39,206 nt of DNA from CAYOSF01 sp964406605 (GTDB taxonomy: Bacteria > Chloroflexota > Dehalococcoidia > DSTF01 > RBG-16-68-14): positions 1 through 39,206 of the forward strand of contig CAYOSF010000020.1 in NCBI GenBank assembly GCA_964406605.1, read 5' to 3'. The notes beneath the pieces were generated by a model. The model was not told the origin of the DNA, searched no databases, and saw only the letters and a program-made list of their open reading frames with translations. This document shows, one piece after another, positions 16,925 through 25,221 of the stretch (the stretch's first letter is position 1; each line of letters starts with the position of its first letter). A program made the position numbers and the translations under genes.

Positions 16925-16952
16925 GGTGCGATCGTCCGGTGGAAGTCGCACC
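16925..16952 (+). repeat. Inverted repeat in the ferritin leader
   Basis: GGTGCGA (16925-16931) and TCGCACC (16946-16952) are perfect 7-bp arms around a 14-nt loop, ending 10 nt before the Shine-Dalgarno GGGAGG. It could be an RNA hairpin in the leader or a protein-binding palindrome. Confidence 0.5.
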
Positions 16953-16976
16953 GTTCGTTCACAGGGAGGAAGCCGA

Positions 16977-17501
16977 ATGCCAGTGCTCTCAAAGCGCGTC
17001 CACAAGGTGCTCAACGAACAGATCAGCCGCGAGGTCTACTCAGCGTACCTCTACTTGAGCATGTCGGCCTACTGCAACTCCATAGACCTCCCAGGGGCCG
17101 CGCACTGGCTCCGCATCCAGTGGCAGGAAGAGCTGGCTCACACAACGAAGCTCGTTGACTACCTCACGGACCGCGGCGCCAGTGTGACCTTGGAGGCCAT
17201 CGACAAGCCGCCCGCCCAGTTCGGGTCGTTGCTGGAGGTATTCCAGCAGGTGCTCAAACACGAGCAGGCGGTAAGCGAAGCCATCTACAAGACCTACGAG
17301 GCATGCATGGCGGGGAAGGACTACGCCGCGCAGAACCTGCTCCAGTGGTACATCGATGAGCAGGTGGAAGAGGAGAACACCGCCTCGGAGATCGTCGCGA
17401 TGCTGAAGCTGGCCGGCAAGGACGGCTCGGCATTGCTGATGATCGACCAGCAGTTGGGCCAGCGCGTGGCGGCCCAGCCGGCGGCGGCTAGCGGCGGCTG
17501 A
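16977..17501 (+). CDS. ftnA: Non-heme ferritin
   Basis: The 174-aa protein is a four-helix-bundle iron-storage subunit that assembles into a 24-mer and oxidises Fe(II). Ferroxidase ligands are visible: E19 (ISREVYSAYLYLS), E52 and H55 (QEELAHTTK), E96 (LKHEQAVSE) and the QVEEE region near 129-133. The start ATG 16977 follows CAGGGAGGAAG with proper spacing. It stands alone on plus with a GC-rich hairpin after the stop. The leader hairpin could mediate regulation. Confidence 0.95.
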   Translation: MPVLSKRVHKVLNEQISREVYSAYLYLSMSAYCNSIDLPGAAHWLRIQWQEELAHTTKLVDYLTDRGASVTLEAIDKPPAQFGSLLEVFQQVLKHEQAVSEAIYKTYEACMAGKDYAAQNLLQWYIDEQVEEENTASEIVAMLKLAGKDGSALLMIDQQLGQRVAAQPAAASGG

Positions 17502-17553
17502 GATCGGTTCCGCCTCGGGCCGTCCCTCTAGGAGCCCCCGCACAACCTCTCCG

Positions 17554-17573
17554 GCCGCCCCGCAGGGGGCGGC
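17554..17573 (+). terminator. GC-rich hairpin after ferritin
   Basis: GCCGCCCC (17554-17561) and GGGGCGGC (17566-17573) form a perfect 8-bp stem with a 4-nt loop, 52 bp after the stop. The T content downstream is low (ataggggttt), so efficiency is uncertain. Confidence 0.5.
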
Positions 17574-17705
17574 ATAGGGGTTTGCCCTACGTCCGTCCGG
17601 CGAGATGCCTGCTGAGGACGCGGGAACTCCCTGATCCGGCTCTTTGTGGATGCAGAGCAATCGCCCGCCACCGATACTCCCCTATAGGAAGGCCGGAGAA
17701 CGGCG

Positions 17706-18545
17706 ATGTCCTACGACCTGGAGAGACCGCGTTCCGACGATCCGGAGCGGCCGGACGATCGTCAGGCCACGTCCGAGCATGCCGACGCGCAGGGCAAGAA
17801 GCGGCTGGAGCAGGTTCGAGCGGCACACCGGGGCTACTTTCGCTGGCTTCGTCTAAGCCGGCTCGCGCTTGCCGCCTTCGCCCTGATGGCGGCGCTCTTC
17901 CTTCTGTGGGCCCTTCCCTGGCTGCCCAAGGGTCTTGACGCCGGCGACTACACGCCCGAGCTCGGCCTCACGACGTACCTGGTCACAGGCGTGGCGGTCA
18001 CCGCCGTGCTGGCACTGGTCTTCCAAGAGCTGGCGCGCCGGAACCGGGAAAGCCTGCTCTTGTGGGGCACCGTCTACGACGAGGCAACCGGCCTGCACAA
18101 CCGCGCCTACCTCTACGACCGGCTTTCGCTGGAGTGCGAACGCGCGGAACTGAGCGGCGGTGTGTTCTCCGCCGTGGTGCTTCAGATCCGCCTCGACAGC
18201 CCGACCTCCGGTTCCACCCCCGCGCTTCCGCGGGCAGCGCTGCGGGAGGTCGGAGAGCTACTGGACGGCCTCACGCACGCATCGGACCTGGTGGCGCTGC
18301 TGAGCGGCAGCGAACTGGCCGTCCTCGCCATGGGGGCCGACCGAAACGAAAGAGGCACCCTCCAAGAGAGACTCCGCGGCGCCGTCGCCGCCGGACTACC
18401 CCGACTCCTGCCGAGACCGGCCCTGGTCGCCGTGAGGAGCGGCAGCGCTACTTTCGGCGAGGACGGGAAGGACCCGGACACGTTGATCCAGGCGGCACGC
18501 GCGGCGGCGATGCTGGCCCCGCGCCGCACCGGCCAGGCCGCCTAG
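17706..18545 (+). CDS. Membrane protein with degenerate GGDEF domain
   Basis: The 279-aa protein has a charged N-terminal tail (1-45), two transmembrane helices (about 52-72 and 88-108), and a C-terminal GGDEF-fold domain. The domain opens with DEATGLHNRAYLYDRL, matching the D-x-L-TGL-x-NR-x-x-x signature, and ends with GSATFGEDGKDPDTLIQAARAAAMLA, typical of diguanylate cyclases. The active-site loop reads LSGSELAVL in place of GGDEF, so the metal-binding Asp is lost and cyclase activity is unlikely. It could be a nucleotide sensor or scaffold. The Shine-Dalgarno is CGGAG before ATG 17706. Confidence 0.7.
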   Translation: MSYDLERPRSDDPERPDDRQATSEHADAQGKKRLEQVRAAHRGYFRWLRLSRLALAAFALMAALFLLWALPWLPKGLDAGDYTPELGLTTYLVTGVAVTAVLALVFQELARRNRESLLLWGTVYDEATGLHNRAYLYDRLSLECERAELSGGVFSAVVLQIRLDSPTSGSTPALPRAALREVGELLDGLTHASDLVALLSGSELAVLAMGADRNERGTLQERLRGAVAAGLPRLLPRPALVAVRSGSATFGEDGKDPDTLIQAARAAAMLAPRRTGQAA

Positions 18546-18614
18546 CGGGTCGCCTCGCGAATTCTGGAAGCTCCCCCTTTGCCGCGCCACCATCGTCGGG
18601 CCACTCTCTGCGCC

Positions 18615-18642
18615 TTGACGCATGGCCGCCGCGTGCTATCCT
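18615..18642 (+). promoter_or_regulatory. Promoter of the RCC1-dockerin gene
   Basis: TTGACG (18615-18620), a 16-nt spacer and TGC-TATCCT (TATCCT at 18637-18642) form an extended sigma-70 promoter about 38 nt before the ATG. Confidence 0.6.
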
Positions 18643-18679
18643 TCGTGCGAGTCCGGTGATATTCGGGAGGTAGCTGACC

Positions 18680-20194
18680 ATGCGTTCGACGCTCTTGCTC
18701 GCTGTCCTCATCGTTGTTAGCGCGACGGCGGCGGCCCTCGCTTCCAGCCCCTCGCCGGCCCTGGCGGACGACCTGGCAGGCGTTGCGGCCGGGGGCCGGC
18801 ACACGTGCGTCCTGGTGGACCTCCCAGCGCCCGCCGAGGACAACGGAGTGAAGTGCTGGGGCGACAACCTCTACGGCCAGGTCGGAGACGGAACGAACAC
18901 CGACCGGAACACCCCCGTCAGCACCTGCGCCACGGGCGCGAGCCCGCCCTGCTCGGCCCTGCACGAGGTTCTGACCGGGGTGAGCGATCTGACCGCGGGC
19001 GGCGTGCCAACCGAGCGACAAGGCGGGCACACCTGCGCGCTGACCAACGCCAGCGGTGTGAAGTGCTGGGGTCGCAACAACGAGGGTCAACTCGGCGATG
19101 GCACCACCATCGACAGAAACCGGCCGGTCGACGTCGTCGGCCTGACCAGCGGGGTGGTCGCAGTGGCCGCCGGCGGATTCCACACGTGCGCCGTGACGGC
19201 CGCCGGCGCGGTGAAGTGCTGGGGTCGCAACGACGAGGGCCAACTCGGAGACGGCACCAATACGGACAGCAGCGTCCCGAGGAACGTGTCCGGGCTCTCA
19301 AGCGGAGTGAGCACGGTGGGCGCGGGCGCAAAGCATACGTGCGCGCTGACGAACGGCGGCGGGCTCAAGTGCTGGGGCGACAACTCCACGGGCCAGCTCG
19401 GCGACGGCAACGCCTGCGGACTCACGGCGTGCAACACGCCAGTGAACGTCTCCGGCCTCACCAGCGGAGTGATCACGCTGGCCGTCGGCGGATGGCACGG
19501 ATGTGCGCGCGTCCTGGGCGACACGCTGATGTGCTGGGGCCAGAACCGGTACGGGCAATTGGCCGCCGGCTGGAACAACCCGAACTTCATTCACTCGATC
19601 CCGGTGGCCGTCTGCGCGGCCCCCGGCTGTTTCGGATACCTGGCGAGCGTGCTTGGGGTGACCGCAGGCGACCAACACACCTGCGCCTGGAGCACGACCC
19701 ACGCCATCCTGTGCTGGGGCCTGAACGATCAGGGACAGGTGGGAGACGGCACCAGCGCCAACCACTCCTTCCCCCAAGACGAGTGCAACGATTCCGGCTG
19801 CCAGGGTGTCCTTACGGGGGTCGAGGCCGTGTACGGCGGTGGGGCCCACACCTGCGCGCTCATGACGGGTGGTGACCTGCGCTGCTGGGGCTGGAACCGG
19901 TACGGGCAGCTAGGGGCCGGTACCACGCCGACGGACAAGGTCAGCGCCCCGATCGACGTGCCCGTATCGAAATCTCCCGTGACGCCGCCCACCGGTTTGC
20001 CGGGCGACGTGAGCTGCGACGGCCACGTGAACGCGGTCGACGCGGCGCTCGTCCTGCAGTTCAGCGCGGGCATAACGCCGACGCTCACCTGCCAGGACAA
20101 CGCGGACGTCAACCAGGATGGCGCCATCAACAGCATCGATGCCGCCCTCATCCTGCAGTACACGGCCGGGTTGATAGGCAGCCTGCCGCCGTAG
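18680..20194 (+). CDS. Secreted RCC1-repeat beta-propeller with C-terminal dockerin
   Basis: The 504-aa protein starts with a signal peptide (to about residue 29, ALA). Seven RCC1-type repeats follow, each with an H(T/G)CA...(K/M/L/R)CWG core and most with a GQ(L/V)GDG turn, fitting one seven-bladed propeller. Each repeat keeps two cysteines, so each blade may be locked by a disulfide. The C-terminus (about 440-504) is a type I dockerin: two calcium-binding segments, GDVSCDGHVNAVDAALVLQ and NADVNQDGAINSIDAALILQ. A dockerin normally docks to a cohesin on another secreted protein; none is in the window. The start follows GGGAGG. Its ligand is unknown. Confidence 0.88.
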   Translation: MRSTLLLAVLIVVSATAAALASSPSPALADDLAGVAAGGRHTCVLVDLPAPAEDNGVKCWGDNLYGQVGDGTNTDRNTPVSTCATGASPPCSALHEVLTGVSDLTAGGVPTERQGGHTCALTNASGVKCWGRNNEGQLGDGTTIDRNRPVDVVGLTSGVVAVAAGGFHTCAVTAAGAVKCWGRNDEGQLGDGTNTDSSVPRNVSGLSSGVSTVGAGAKHTCALTNGGGLKCWGDNSTGQLGDGNACGLTACNTPVNVSGLTSGVITLAVGGWHGCARVLGDTLMCWGQNRYGQLAAGWNNPNFIHSIPVAVCAAPGCFGYLASVLGVTAGDQHTCAWSTTHAILCWGLNDQGQVGDGTSANHSFPQDECNDSGCQGVLTGVEAVYGGGAHTCALMTGGDLRCWGWNRYGQLGAGTTPTDKVSAPIDVPVSKSPVTPPTGLPGDVSCDGHVNAVDAALVLQFSAGITPTLTCQDNADVNQDGAINSIDAALILQYTAGLIGSLPP

Positions 20195-20364
20195 GCCGGG
20201 CCGCGCGGATTCCTGTCCGGCAGGCGGCCTCCCCCGACACCACTTCAAAGCCGCGCTTCGCTTCCGAAGGGCGGATATGAAGCGCCATGCCGATCTCATT
20301 TCTTCGCCGTCGGGAGGAGTCGCCACACGCGGAGGCGCAGCCGCCGGGCCCTGCATGGCGATGT
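20195..20364. other. Short intergenic region
   Basis: Between the dockerin gene and the tRNA no gene is visible. A frame at 20277-20570 runs through the tRNA on the opposite strand and is rejected. Confidence 0.5.
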
Positions 20365-20454
20365 TGGTGCCGGGGGTGGGGCTCGAACCCACAAGTCGCC
20401 TGAGGCGACGGCGGATTTTAAGTCCGCTGCGTATACCGATTTCGCCACCCCGGC
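20365..20454 (-). tRNA. tRNA-Leu (anticodon UAA)
   Basis: Read on minus, the acceptor stem GCCGGGG pairs with CCCCGGC, followed by discriminator A and an encoded CCA (20365-20367). The anticodon arm is GCGGA-CTTAAAA-TCCGC, giving anticodon UAA. A long variable arm (GTCGCC tcag GGCGAC type) and the T-loop GGTTCGAGCC confirm a class II leucine tRNA. It is 87 nt without CCA. Confidence 0.97.
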
Positions 20455-20567
20455 ACGAACGCGGGCGCCGGCGCAGCATCGCCCGGCGCACCCTGTCGCC
20501 TACGATTCTAGGCGGCGCGGCAGGCCGCGGCAAGACGAACGGCGGTGCCACACACGCGCTCTCCGGG

Positions 20568-20573
20568 TAGAAT
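20568..20573 (+). promoter_or_regulatory. Possible -10 of the thiolase gene
   Basis: TAGAAT at 20568-20573 lies about 70 nt before the ATG; GTGCCA at 20545-20550 with a 17-nt spacer is a poor -35. The gene has a strong Shine-Dalgarno (GAGGAGG) so it is translated with a leader. Confidence 0.35.
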
Positions 20574-20642
20574 GGCACGGAGCGCCCGTCGCGGCGCCCG
20601 GTGGCTCTGCCCAGGCGATAGAGGAGAGAGGAGGTCCCAGCC

Positions 20643-21857
20643 ATGCGAGAGGCGGTTATCTGCAGCCCGCTGCGCACGCCGGTCGGCCGCTACGGCGGCG
20701 CGCTGCGTGACGTCGACGTCGAGACGCTCGCCGAGACGGTGGTGCGGGCGTTGCTGGAGAAGACGAAGCTCGACCCGCAGGTCATCGACGACTGCGTCTT
20801 CGGGCACTGCTATCCGAACGGCGAGACGCCTGCCATAGGCAGGATGGCCGCGCTGGCCGCCGGCGTGCCGGTCGAGGTCCCCGGCATCCAGCTCGACCGG
20901 CGCTGCGGCTCCGGACTGCAGGCGATCTGCCTGGCGGCGATGCTGGTGCAGACGGACATCGCCGACCTGGTGCTGGCCGGAGGCGTCGAGAGCATGAGCA
21001 ACGCCGAGTTCTACGCCACCACGATGCGCTGGGGGCCGAACCGGGGGACGATACCACTCGAGGACCGTCTCGGCCGCGCGCGCGTGACGGCCGGCAGCCG
21101 CCGGTATCCGGTGGAGGGCGGGATGCTGGAGACGGCCGAGAACCTGCGCCGCGAGTACAAGATCCCACGCGAGGAGCAAGACGAGTTCGCGCTCCGCTCG
21201 CATCAGCGGGCCGTGGCCGCCCAGGAGGCGGGCAGGTTCGATGACGAGATCGTGCCGGTAACAGTGCCCTCGAGGAGAGGCGAGGACACGGTCTTCGACC
21301 GGGACGAGCATCCGCGGGCGGACACAACGCTGGAGAAGCTCGCAGCGCTGCGGCCGGTGCGCATCCGCGAGGACCCCGAGGCGACCGTGACGGCGGGCAA
21401 CGCCAGCGGCGAGAACGACGCCGCCGCCTGCTGCATCGTGACCACGGCCGAGAAGGCGGGGGAGCTGGGACTGAAGGCGATGGGCAAGCTCCGCTCGTGG
21501 GCCGTGGCCGGAGTTCACCCCGCCACCATGGGGATCGGACCCGTTCCGGCGACGAAGAAGGCGCTGGAGCGCGCCGGGCTCACCATGAAGGACATGGAGC
21601 TTGTCGAGCTGAACGAGGCGTTCGCGGCGCAGGTGCTCGCCTGCACGCGCGAATGGGGCTTCACCGACCAGGACTTCGACCGAACGAACGTCAACGGCTC
21701 CGGCATCTCGCTCGGGCACCCGGTGGGGGCCACCGGCGCCCGGATCATGGCGACGATGCTCCACGAGATGAAGCGGCGCGACGTCCAGTTCGGATTGGAG
21801 ACGATGTGCATCGGCGGCGGGCAGGGGATGGCGGCGGTGATCGAGCGGGTGCGCTGA
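20643..21857 (+). CDS. Thiolase family acetyl-CoA acyltransferase
   Basis: The 404-aa enzyme joins or cleaves acyl-CoA with acetyl-CoA. It has the complete thiolase site: C88 in LDRRCGSGLQAI (acyl-enzyme cysteine), NEAFAAQ, H359 in GHPVGATGAR and C389 in CIGGGQGMA. The start ATG 20643 follows GAGGAGG. Sequence alone does not tell biosynthetic acetoacetyl-CoA thiolase from degradative 3-ketoacyl-CoA thiolase. No other beta-oxidation gene is adjacent. It converges with the glycoside hydrolase gene, with 7 bp between stops. Confidence 0.94.
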   Translation: MREAVICSPLRTPVGRYGGALRDVDVETLAETVVRALLEKTKLDPQVIDDCVFGHCYPNGETPAIGRMAALAAGVPVEVPGIQLDRRCGSGLQAICLAAMLVQTDIADLVLAGGVESMSNAEFYATTMRWGPNRGTIPLEDRLGRARVTAGSRRYPVEGGMLETAENLRREYKIPREEQDEFALRSHQRAVAAQEAGRFDDEIVPVTVPSRRGEDTVFDRDEHPRADTTLEKLAALRPVRIREDPEATVTAGNASGENDAAACCIVTTAEKAGELGLKAMGKLRSWAVAGVHPATMGIGPVPATKKALERAGLTMKDMELVELNEAFAAQVLACTREWGFTDQDFDRTNVNGSGISLGHPVGATGARIMATMLHEMKRRDVQFGLETMCIGGGQGMAAVIERVR

Positions 21858-21864
21858 GGCGCGC

Positions 21865-22956
21865 CTAGCGCAGGGCCCGGGCGAAGCGCCGAATCGCGTC
21901 GCCGGTGGCCTTGAGCCGCCCCTCGGCGTCGAAGATGCCGAAGTACCGTTCGTGCGGGAAGGCGGTGAAGGTGAACTCGCCGTACATCGACGGGTCGTAG
22001 TCGGCGAAGCACCAGATGAGCGCGCCGGTCGCGCCGGCCTCCCGGGCCACGGGCAGCACGCGCGCAACGAACTCTCCCGCCTCCCCCTCGTCAACGAGCT
22101 GCACCTCCCGCTCCCCCGCGCCGGTGTGGGCCGTGACGAAGGCGTTCCCAGGTTGGGGATTGATCGACATGCCGAACTCAGTGAGCATCACGGGCACGCC
22201 TGCGCCGGCACGCGTCGCCTCGATCTTGCGGCCGACGTACGCCGCGTCGGTGGCGCCCGCCGACGCGGGATCGTAGAGCGGGTAGGCGTGCTCGGAGGCC
22301 ACGTCCACGAGCCGGTGGCTCTCCGGGCGGAATCCTCTGCGCGCCCCCTCGAACACCAGCACGCCCGCGGTGACGGGATGGTCGGGATCCAGCGAGTGAA
22401 TGTCACCGGTAAGCGTCTCCAGCCAGCGCTCGCCGTCCTCCGTCTCGGGCATCTGCACCAAGTTGATCTCGTTGCACAGGTCCCATCCCCACAGAGCCCG
22501 GTGCGAGCGGAAGCGCTCTACGACGGTCCGCGCGAGCAGCCGCTGCGCCTCGAAGACCGGCGGATCGCCGCCGAAGATGTCGCGCGGCTTGTACTCTGAG
22601 ACCTCGCCGTCGACGACGAACACCGCGGGGCGGTCGTTCGGCCTCGTGGACATCGACCAGGCCGGCATCCAGGTGGGACCGCTCATGTGACCGACGAGGA
22701 GCGTCGGCATGAGCAGGAGCCGGTGCTCGGCGGCGAGATCGAACACGCGGCCGAGGTTTTCGAGATGCTCCGCGTCGACGGTGTCCGGGCTGGGCTGGAA
22801 GTCCGGCCAGAAGAGGAAGAAACGGACGAGCCGCAGTCCAAGCGTTTCGAGCGCGGCGAAATCGCCGTCGATCTCGGCAGGATCGAACTGCGACCACATG
22901 CGGACGAACTTGCGCGCGGGCCAGTAGTTCACACCGAGCAGAAAGTCGTCGCTCAT
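21865..22956 (-). CDS. Clan A glycoside hydrolase (GH5-like)
   Basis: The 363-aa protein, numbered here from TTG 22962, has a TIM-barrel pattern with the acid/base glutamate at E165 in WDLCNEIN and the nucleophile at E262 in MLTEFG, typical of clan GH-A. Other segments fit this fold: LGVNYWPARKFVRMW at the N-terminus and GALIWCFADYD near the end. There is no signal peptide, so it acts in the cytoplasm. The exact family (GH5, or a beta-mannosidase- or beta-galactosidase-like relative) and substrate cannot be set from the sequence. ATG 22956 is preferred over TTG 22962. Confidence 0.8.
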   Translation of the reverse strand: MSDDFLLGVNYWPARKFVRMWSQFDPAEIDGDFAALETLGLRLVRFFLFWPDFQPSPDTVDAEHLENLGRVFDLAAEHRLLLMPTLLVGHMSGPTWMPAWSMSTRPNDRPAVFVVDGEVSEYKPRDIFGGDPPVFEAQRLLARTVVERFRSHRALWGWDLCNEINLVQMPETEDGERWLETLTGDIHSLDPDHPVTAGVLVFEGARRGFRPESHRLVDVASEHAYPLYDPASAGATDAAYVGRKIEATRAGAGVPVMLTEFGMSINPQPGNAFVTAHTGAGEREVQLVDEGEAGEFVARVLPVAREAGATGALIWCFADYDPSMYGEFTFTAFPHERYFGIFDAEGRLKATGDAIRRFARALR

Positions 22957-23014
22957 CTGCAATCTAGCTCCAGAAGCCTACCTCTCATGCGACGCGGCAT
23001 GTACAGACCCGGGA

Positions 23015-23602
23015 CTATGACCGCTTGTGGCCACCCGTAGTATCGAACCCTGCGGCCGCGGTCCCCGCTTCTTCGATCAGCTTTCGCACCTTCTCCGGGA
23101 AGCGCTCCCTGAACCAACGACTCAGGTAGGGCAGGTATTCTATCTGGAGGGAGCGCGGCAGGTGGAAGAAGTCCGCGTGGATCGTCTTCCTGCACCGGGG
23201 GCTCCCGCAATTGCACTGCCAGACGGTATCGCCGAAGCCATCGATGCAGTAGTCGTAGGTGATCTCTTCCCCGGCCGCGATGTCCCGCCGAGCGACGCAA
23301 TACCTGCTCCCATCTTCCTCGACCCGAACAACGGCGTTCGGGTCGCACGAGTGGTTCGTATACCGTTCGGGCTCCTGCACGTACACGACCCTGCCGTCGG
23401 CGATCCAGCTACAGTGATACTCGTGCTCACCCTCTCGCAGCGGATCCTCGTCGGTCACGAGCCGCGAATCGTCGCGCTTGAGGATTCGCTCGCCGGCCTT
23501 CAAGGTCACGGCAGCGAAGATCCCTTTCCCGTGTATCGATGATGCCCTTACCTCCACCTTTGCCATCTTGTCCGCTCCGCGCGGCGCTCTAGCTTCCGAC
23601 AT
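23015..23602 (-). CDS. SET-domain protein (putative protein lysine methyltransferase)
   Basis: The 195-aa protein has a complete SET core: SSIHGKGIFAA at the SAM-binding N-terminus, YTNHSCDPNAVV (the NHS-C signature), and AGEEITYDYCIDG with the catalytic Tyr. It ends with a post-SET motif CNCGSPRCR with zinc-type cysteines. Such domains methylate lysines in proteins using SAM; bacterial examples have varied targets, including ribosomal proteins and histone-like proteins. It overlaps the HAD gene upstream by 14 bp, suggesting coupling. Start 23602 or internal ATG 23566 (MAKVEVR) are both possible. Confidence 0.85.
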   Translation of the reverse strand: MSEARAPRGADKMAKVEVRASSIHGKGIFAAVTLKAGERILKRDDSRLVTDEDPLREGEHEYHCSWIADGRVVYVQEPERYTNHSCDPNAVVRVEEDGSRYCVARRDIAAGEEITYDYCIDGFGDTVWQCNCGSPRCRKTIHADFFHLPRSLQIEYLPYLSRWFRERFPEKVRKLIEEAGTAAAGFDTTGGHKRS

Positions 23603-24275
23603 GGCTCAACAACTCCTTCAGGGCCGGAATGGCCGGGCCCTGCCACTCCTCCGCCGCATCATCGCCGAAGTAGTCTTCCTTCTCCACGTGGACGCGGATC
23701 GCGCGCATCCCCACCTGCGAAGCTCCGGGTAGCTCACCGTCGGCCCCGTCGCCCACGTACAGGCAGTCTTGTGGCTCCACCCCCAGCCTTTCGCAGGCCC
23801 GAAGGTAGATCCGGGCGTCGGGCTTCCGCAGCAGTTCGTCGCTTGAGAACAGGGCGACGTCGACCAGAGGCGCCAGGGGCACCTCGCGCCAGAGGCCAGG
23901 CACCTCAGGCGAGCAGTTGCTGATCAGGCCGATCTTGCAGCCCGCCTCCCTCAGATGAGCCACCGTCCCTACGGCATCCCGCCGGGCGGCGAGGCAACGG
24001 CGCAGGAAGTCCAGCCGCATCTCAGCGGCCTCGCCCACGGCCCCGGGTCCCGGCTGGACCCCGAGGCCGCGCGAGATGTGCTCGATGGCGGCCTGCGGGG
24101 TCGGAAGGTAGTCCTTCGTTCGCCTGCGGCCGATATCGTTCCACATGCGCGCAAAGACCTCGCGTGGCAGCGACAGAACCGCAGCCATGCGGGACATGGT
24201 GCGGTCGTAGTCGCCGCGGGAGTAGCCTCCGACGAGCGTGCCGAAGAGGTCAAAGACGACGGCCTTGTACTTCAT
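23589..24275 (-). CDS. HAD-superfamily hydrolase
   Basis: The 228-aa protein starts at ATG 24275 (MKYKAVVFDLFGTLV). Motif I DLFGT carries the nucleophile Asp, motif II is LISNCS, motif III is RKPDARIY and motif IV is YVGDGADGELPGA. This is a subfamily IA phosphatase-like enzyme of a small-molecule type with a helical cap. The substrate is unknown. Its end overlaps the SET-domain gene by 14 bp. Confidence 0.9.
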   Translation of the reverse strand: MKYKAVVFDLFGTLVGGYSRGDYDRTMSRMAAVLSLPREVFARMWNDIGRRRTKDYLPTPQAAIEHISRGLGVQPGPGAVGEAAEMRLDFLRRCLAARRDAVGTVAHLREAGCKIGLISNCSPEVPGLWREVPLAPLVDVALFSSDELLRKPDARIYLRACERLGVEPQDCLYVGDGADGELPGASQVGMRAIRVHVEKEDYFGDDAAEEWQGPAIPALKELLSHVGS

Positions 24276-24439
24276 CGCACGGCAGCCCCACAAACTCTGT
24301 CACCATCCTGCATCATACAGGCTCGCGCGTTCGCTCGACCGCAGGAGCGGGACGGCTCACGCCGGTCGGCCTACTCGAAGCGGAAAGATGCCCACTCAAC
24401 ACTCAGAACGAACGCGAGGCCGCGAACGCACAGCGTGAG

Positions 24440-25207
24440 TCAGGGTGAGGGCCGGTACACCCGCCCGGCGAGCCGGCACGCATACTCCACGACCGGGCGC
24501 TGCTGGTCGTCCAGCAGGTGCATGACGGCTTCAGCGGCAAGAACGTACAGCCGCAGAGCAGCCCGGCACGTCTCCTCAAAGCTAACGTCGTTCACGCCCA
24601 ACGCCGCCTCCTGCGTTCTCGCCCACTCTTCGCCCATTCTCGCGGCTACCGCGTCCCAAAGCACGTTCTCCGTCTCGTACAGAATGCGGTGATGCACGGC
24701 GAGGATCTGACCAAGCCGAAGCGCTAAGACAGACCGTTGCACTGAGGCGCCCAGGGGATGCCCGAGCGCCAGGCGGCCAACAAGCCTGTGCACCTCCTCA
24801 GCGTAGCCCGTGATCTGCTCGGCGACCCAGGCATCGCAGCGCTTGCCGATGAGGTCCCACGTCCACTCCGCGGCTTCCTGTTTGAGAGCGGCGGCCACGC
24901 CATGAGGGTCGCTGAGGATGCGCGCCTGTCGCCAACCGGGTACCGCCCCTCCCGCACTTGCAGGGCTCCTGAAGGCCGCGCGGTATTGCTTCTCGGTCGA
25001 CCAGGAGACGGCGACAAGGAACCGTCCCCGTCGTTCCAGCCGATACGACGGGCCCCGACCGACGACGAATAGATCGATGTCCGATTCGGGATGGGCATCG
25101 CCACGAACGTGGCTGCCACTGAGGATGACCGCCTGGGCCCCGCGTTCGGTCAGCTCTCGAGCGATCTGGGAAGCTACGCGGATGACTGCCCGATCAACCC
25201 TTGCCAT
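24440..25207 (-). CDS. Nucleotidyltransferase-domain protein
   Basis: The 255-aa protein has the minimal nucleotidyltransferase signature GSHVRGDAHPESDIDLFVVG near residues 31-50, with the two catalytic Asp residues in SDID. The remainder is helical and may form a HEPN-like or kanamycin-nucleotidyltransferase-like domain (GYAEEVHRLVGRLALG, then RLYVLAAEAVMHLLDD). It transfers a nucleotide to a target that cannot be named: an antibiotic, protein or RNA are possible. It follows the Rid-family gene by 14 bp on minus, so the two are probably one operon. Confidence 0.75.
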   Translation of the reverse strand: MARVDRAVIRVASQIARELTERGAQAVILSGSHVRGDAHPESDIDLFVVGRGPSYRLERRGRFLVAVSWSTEKQYRAAFRSPASAGGAVPGWRQARILSDPHGVAAALKQEAAEWTWDLIGKRCDAWVAEQITGYAEEVHRLVGRLALGHPLGASVQRSVLALRLGQILAVHHRILYETENVLWDAVAARMGEEWARTQEAALGVNDVSFEETCRAALRLYVLAAEAVMHLLDDQQRPVVEYACRLAGRVYRPSP

Positions 25208-25221
25208 GAGGACAACCGGCC

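Noticed and set aside
20277..20570. 97-aa plus-strand frame through the tRNA
   Set aside because: It runs antisense across tRNA-Leu and has no coding signature beyond an open frame.
20508..22094. 528-aa minus-strand frame
   Set aside because: Antisense to the well-supported thiolase; Arg/His-rich composition and no motifs.
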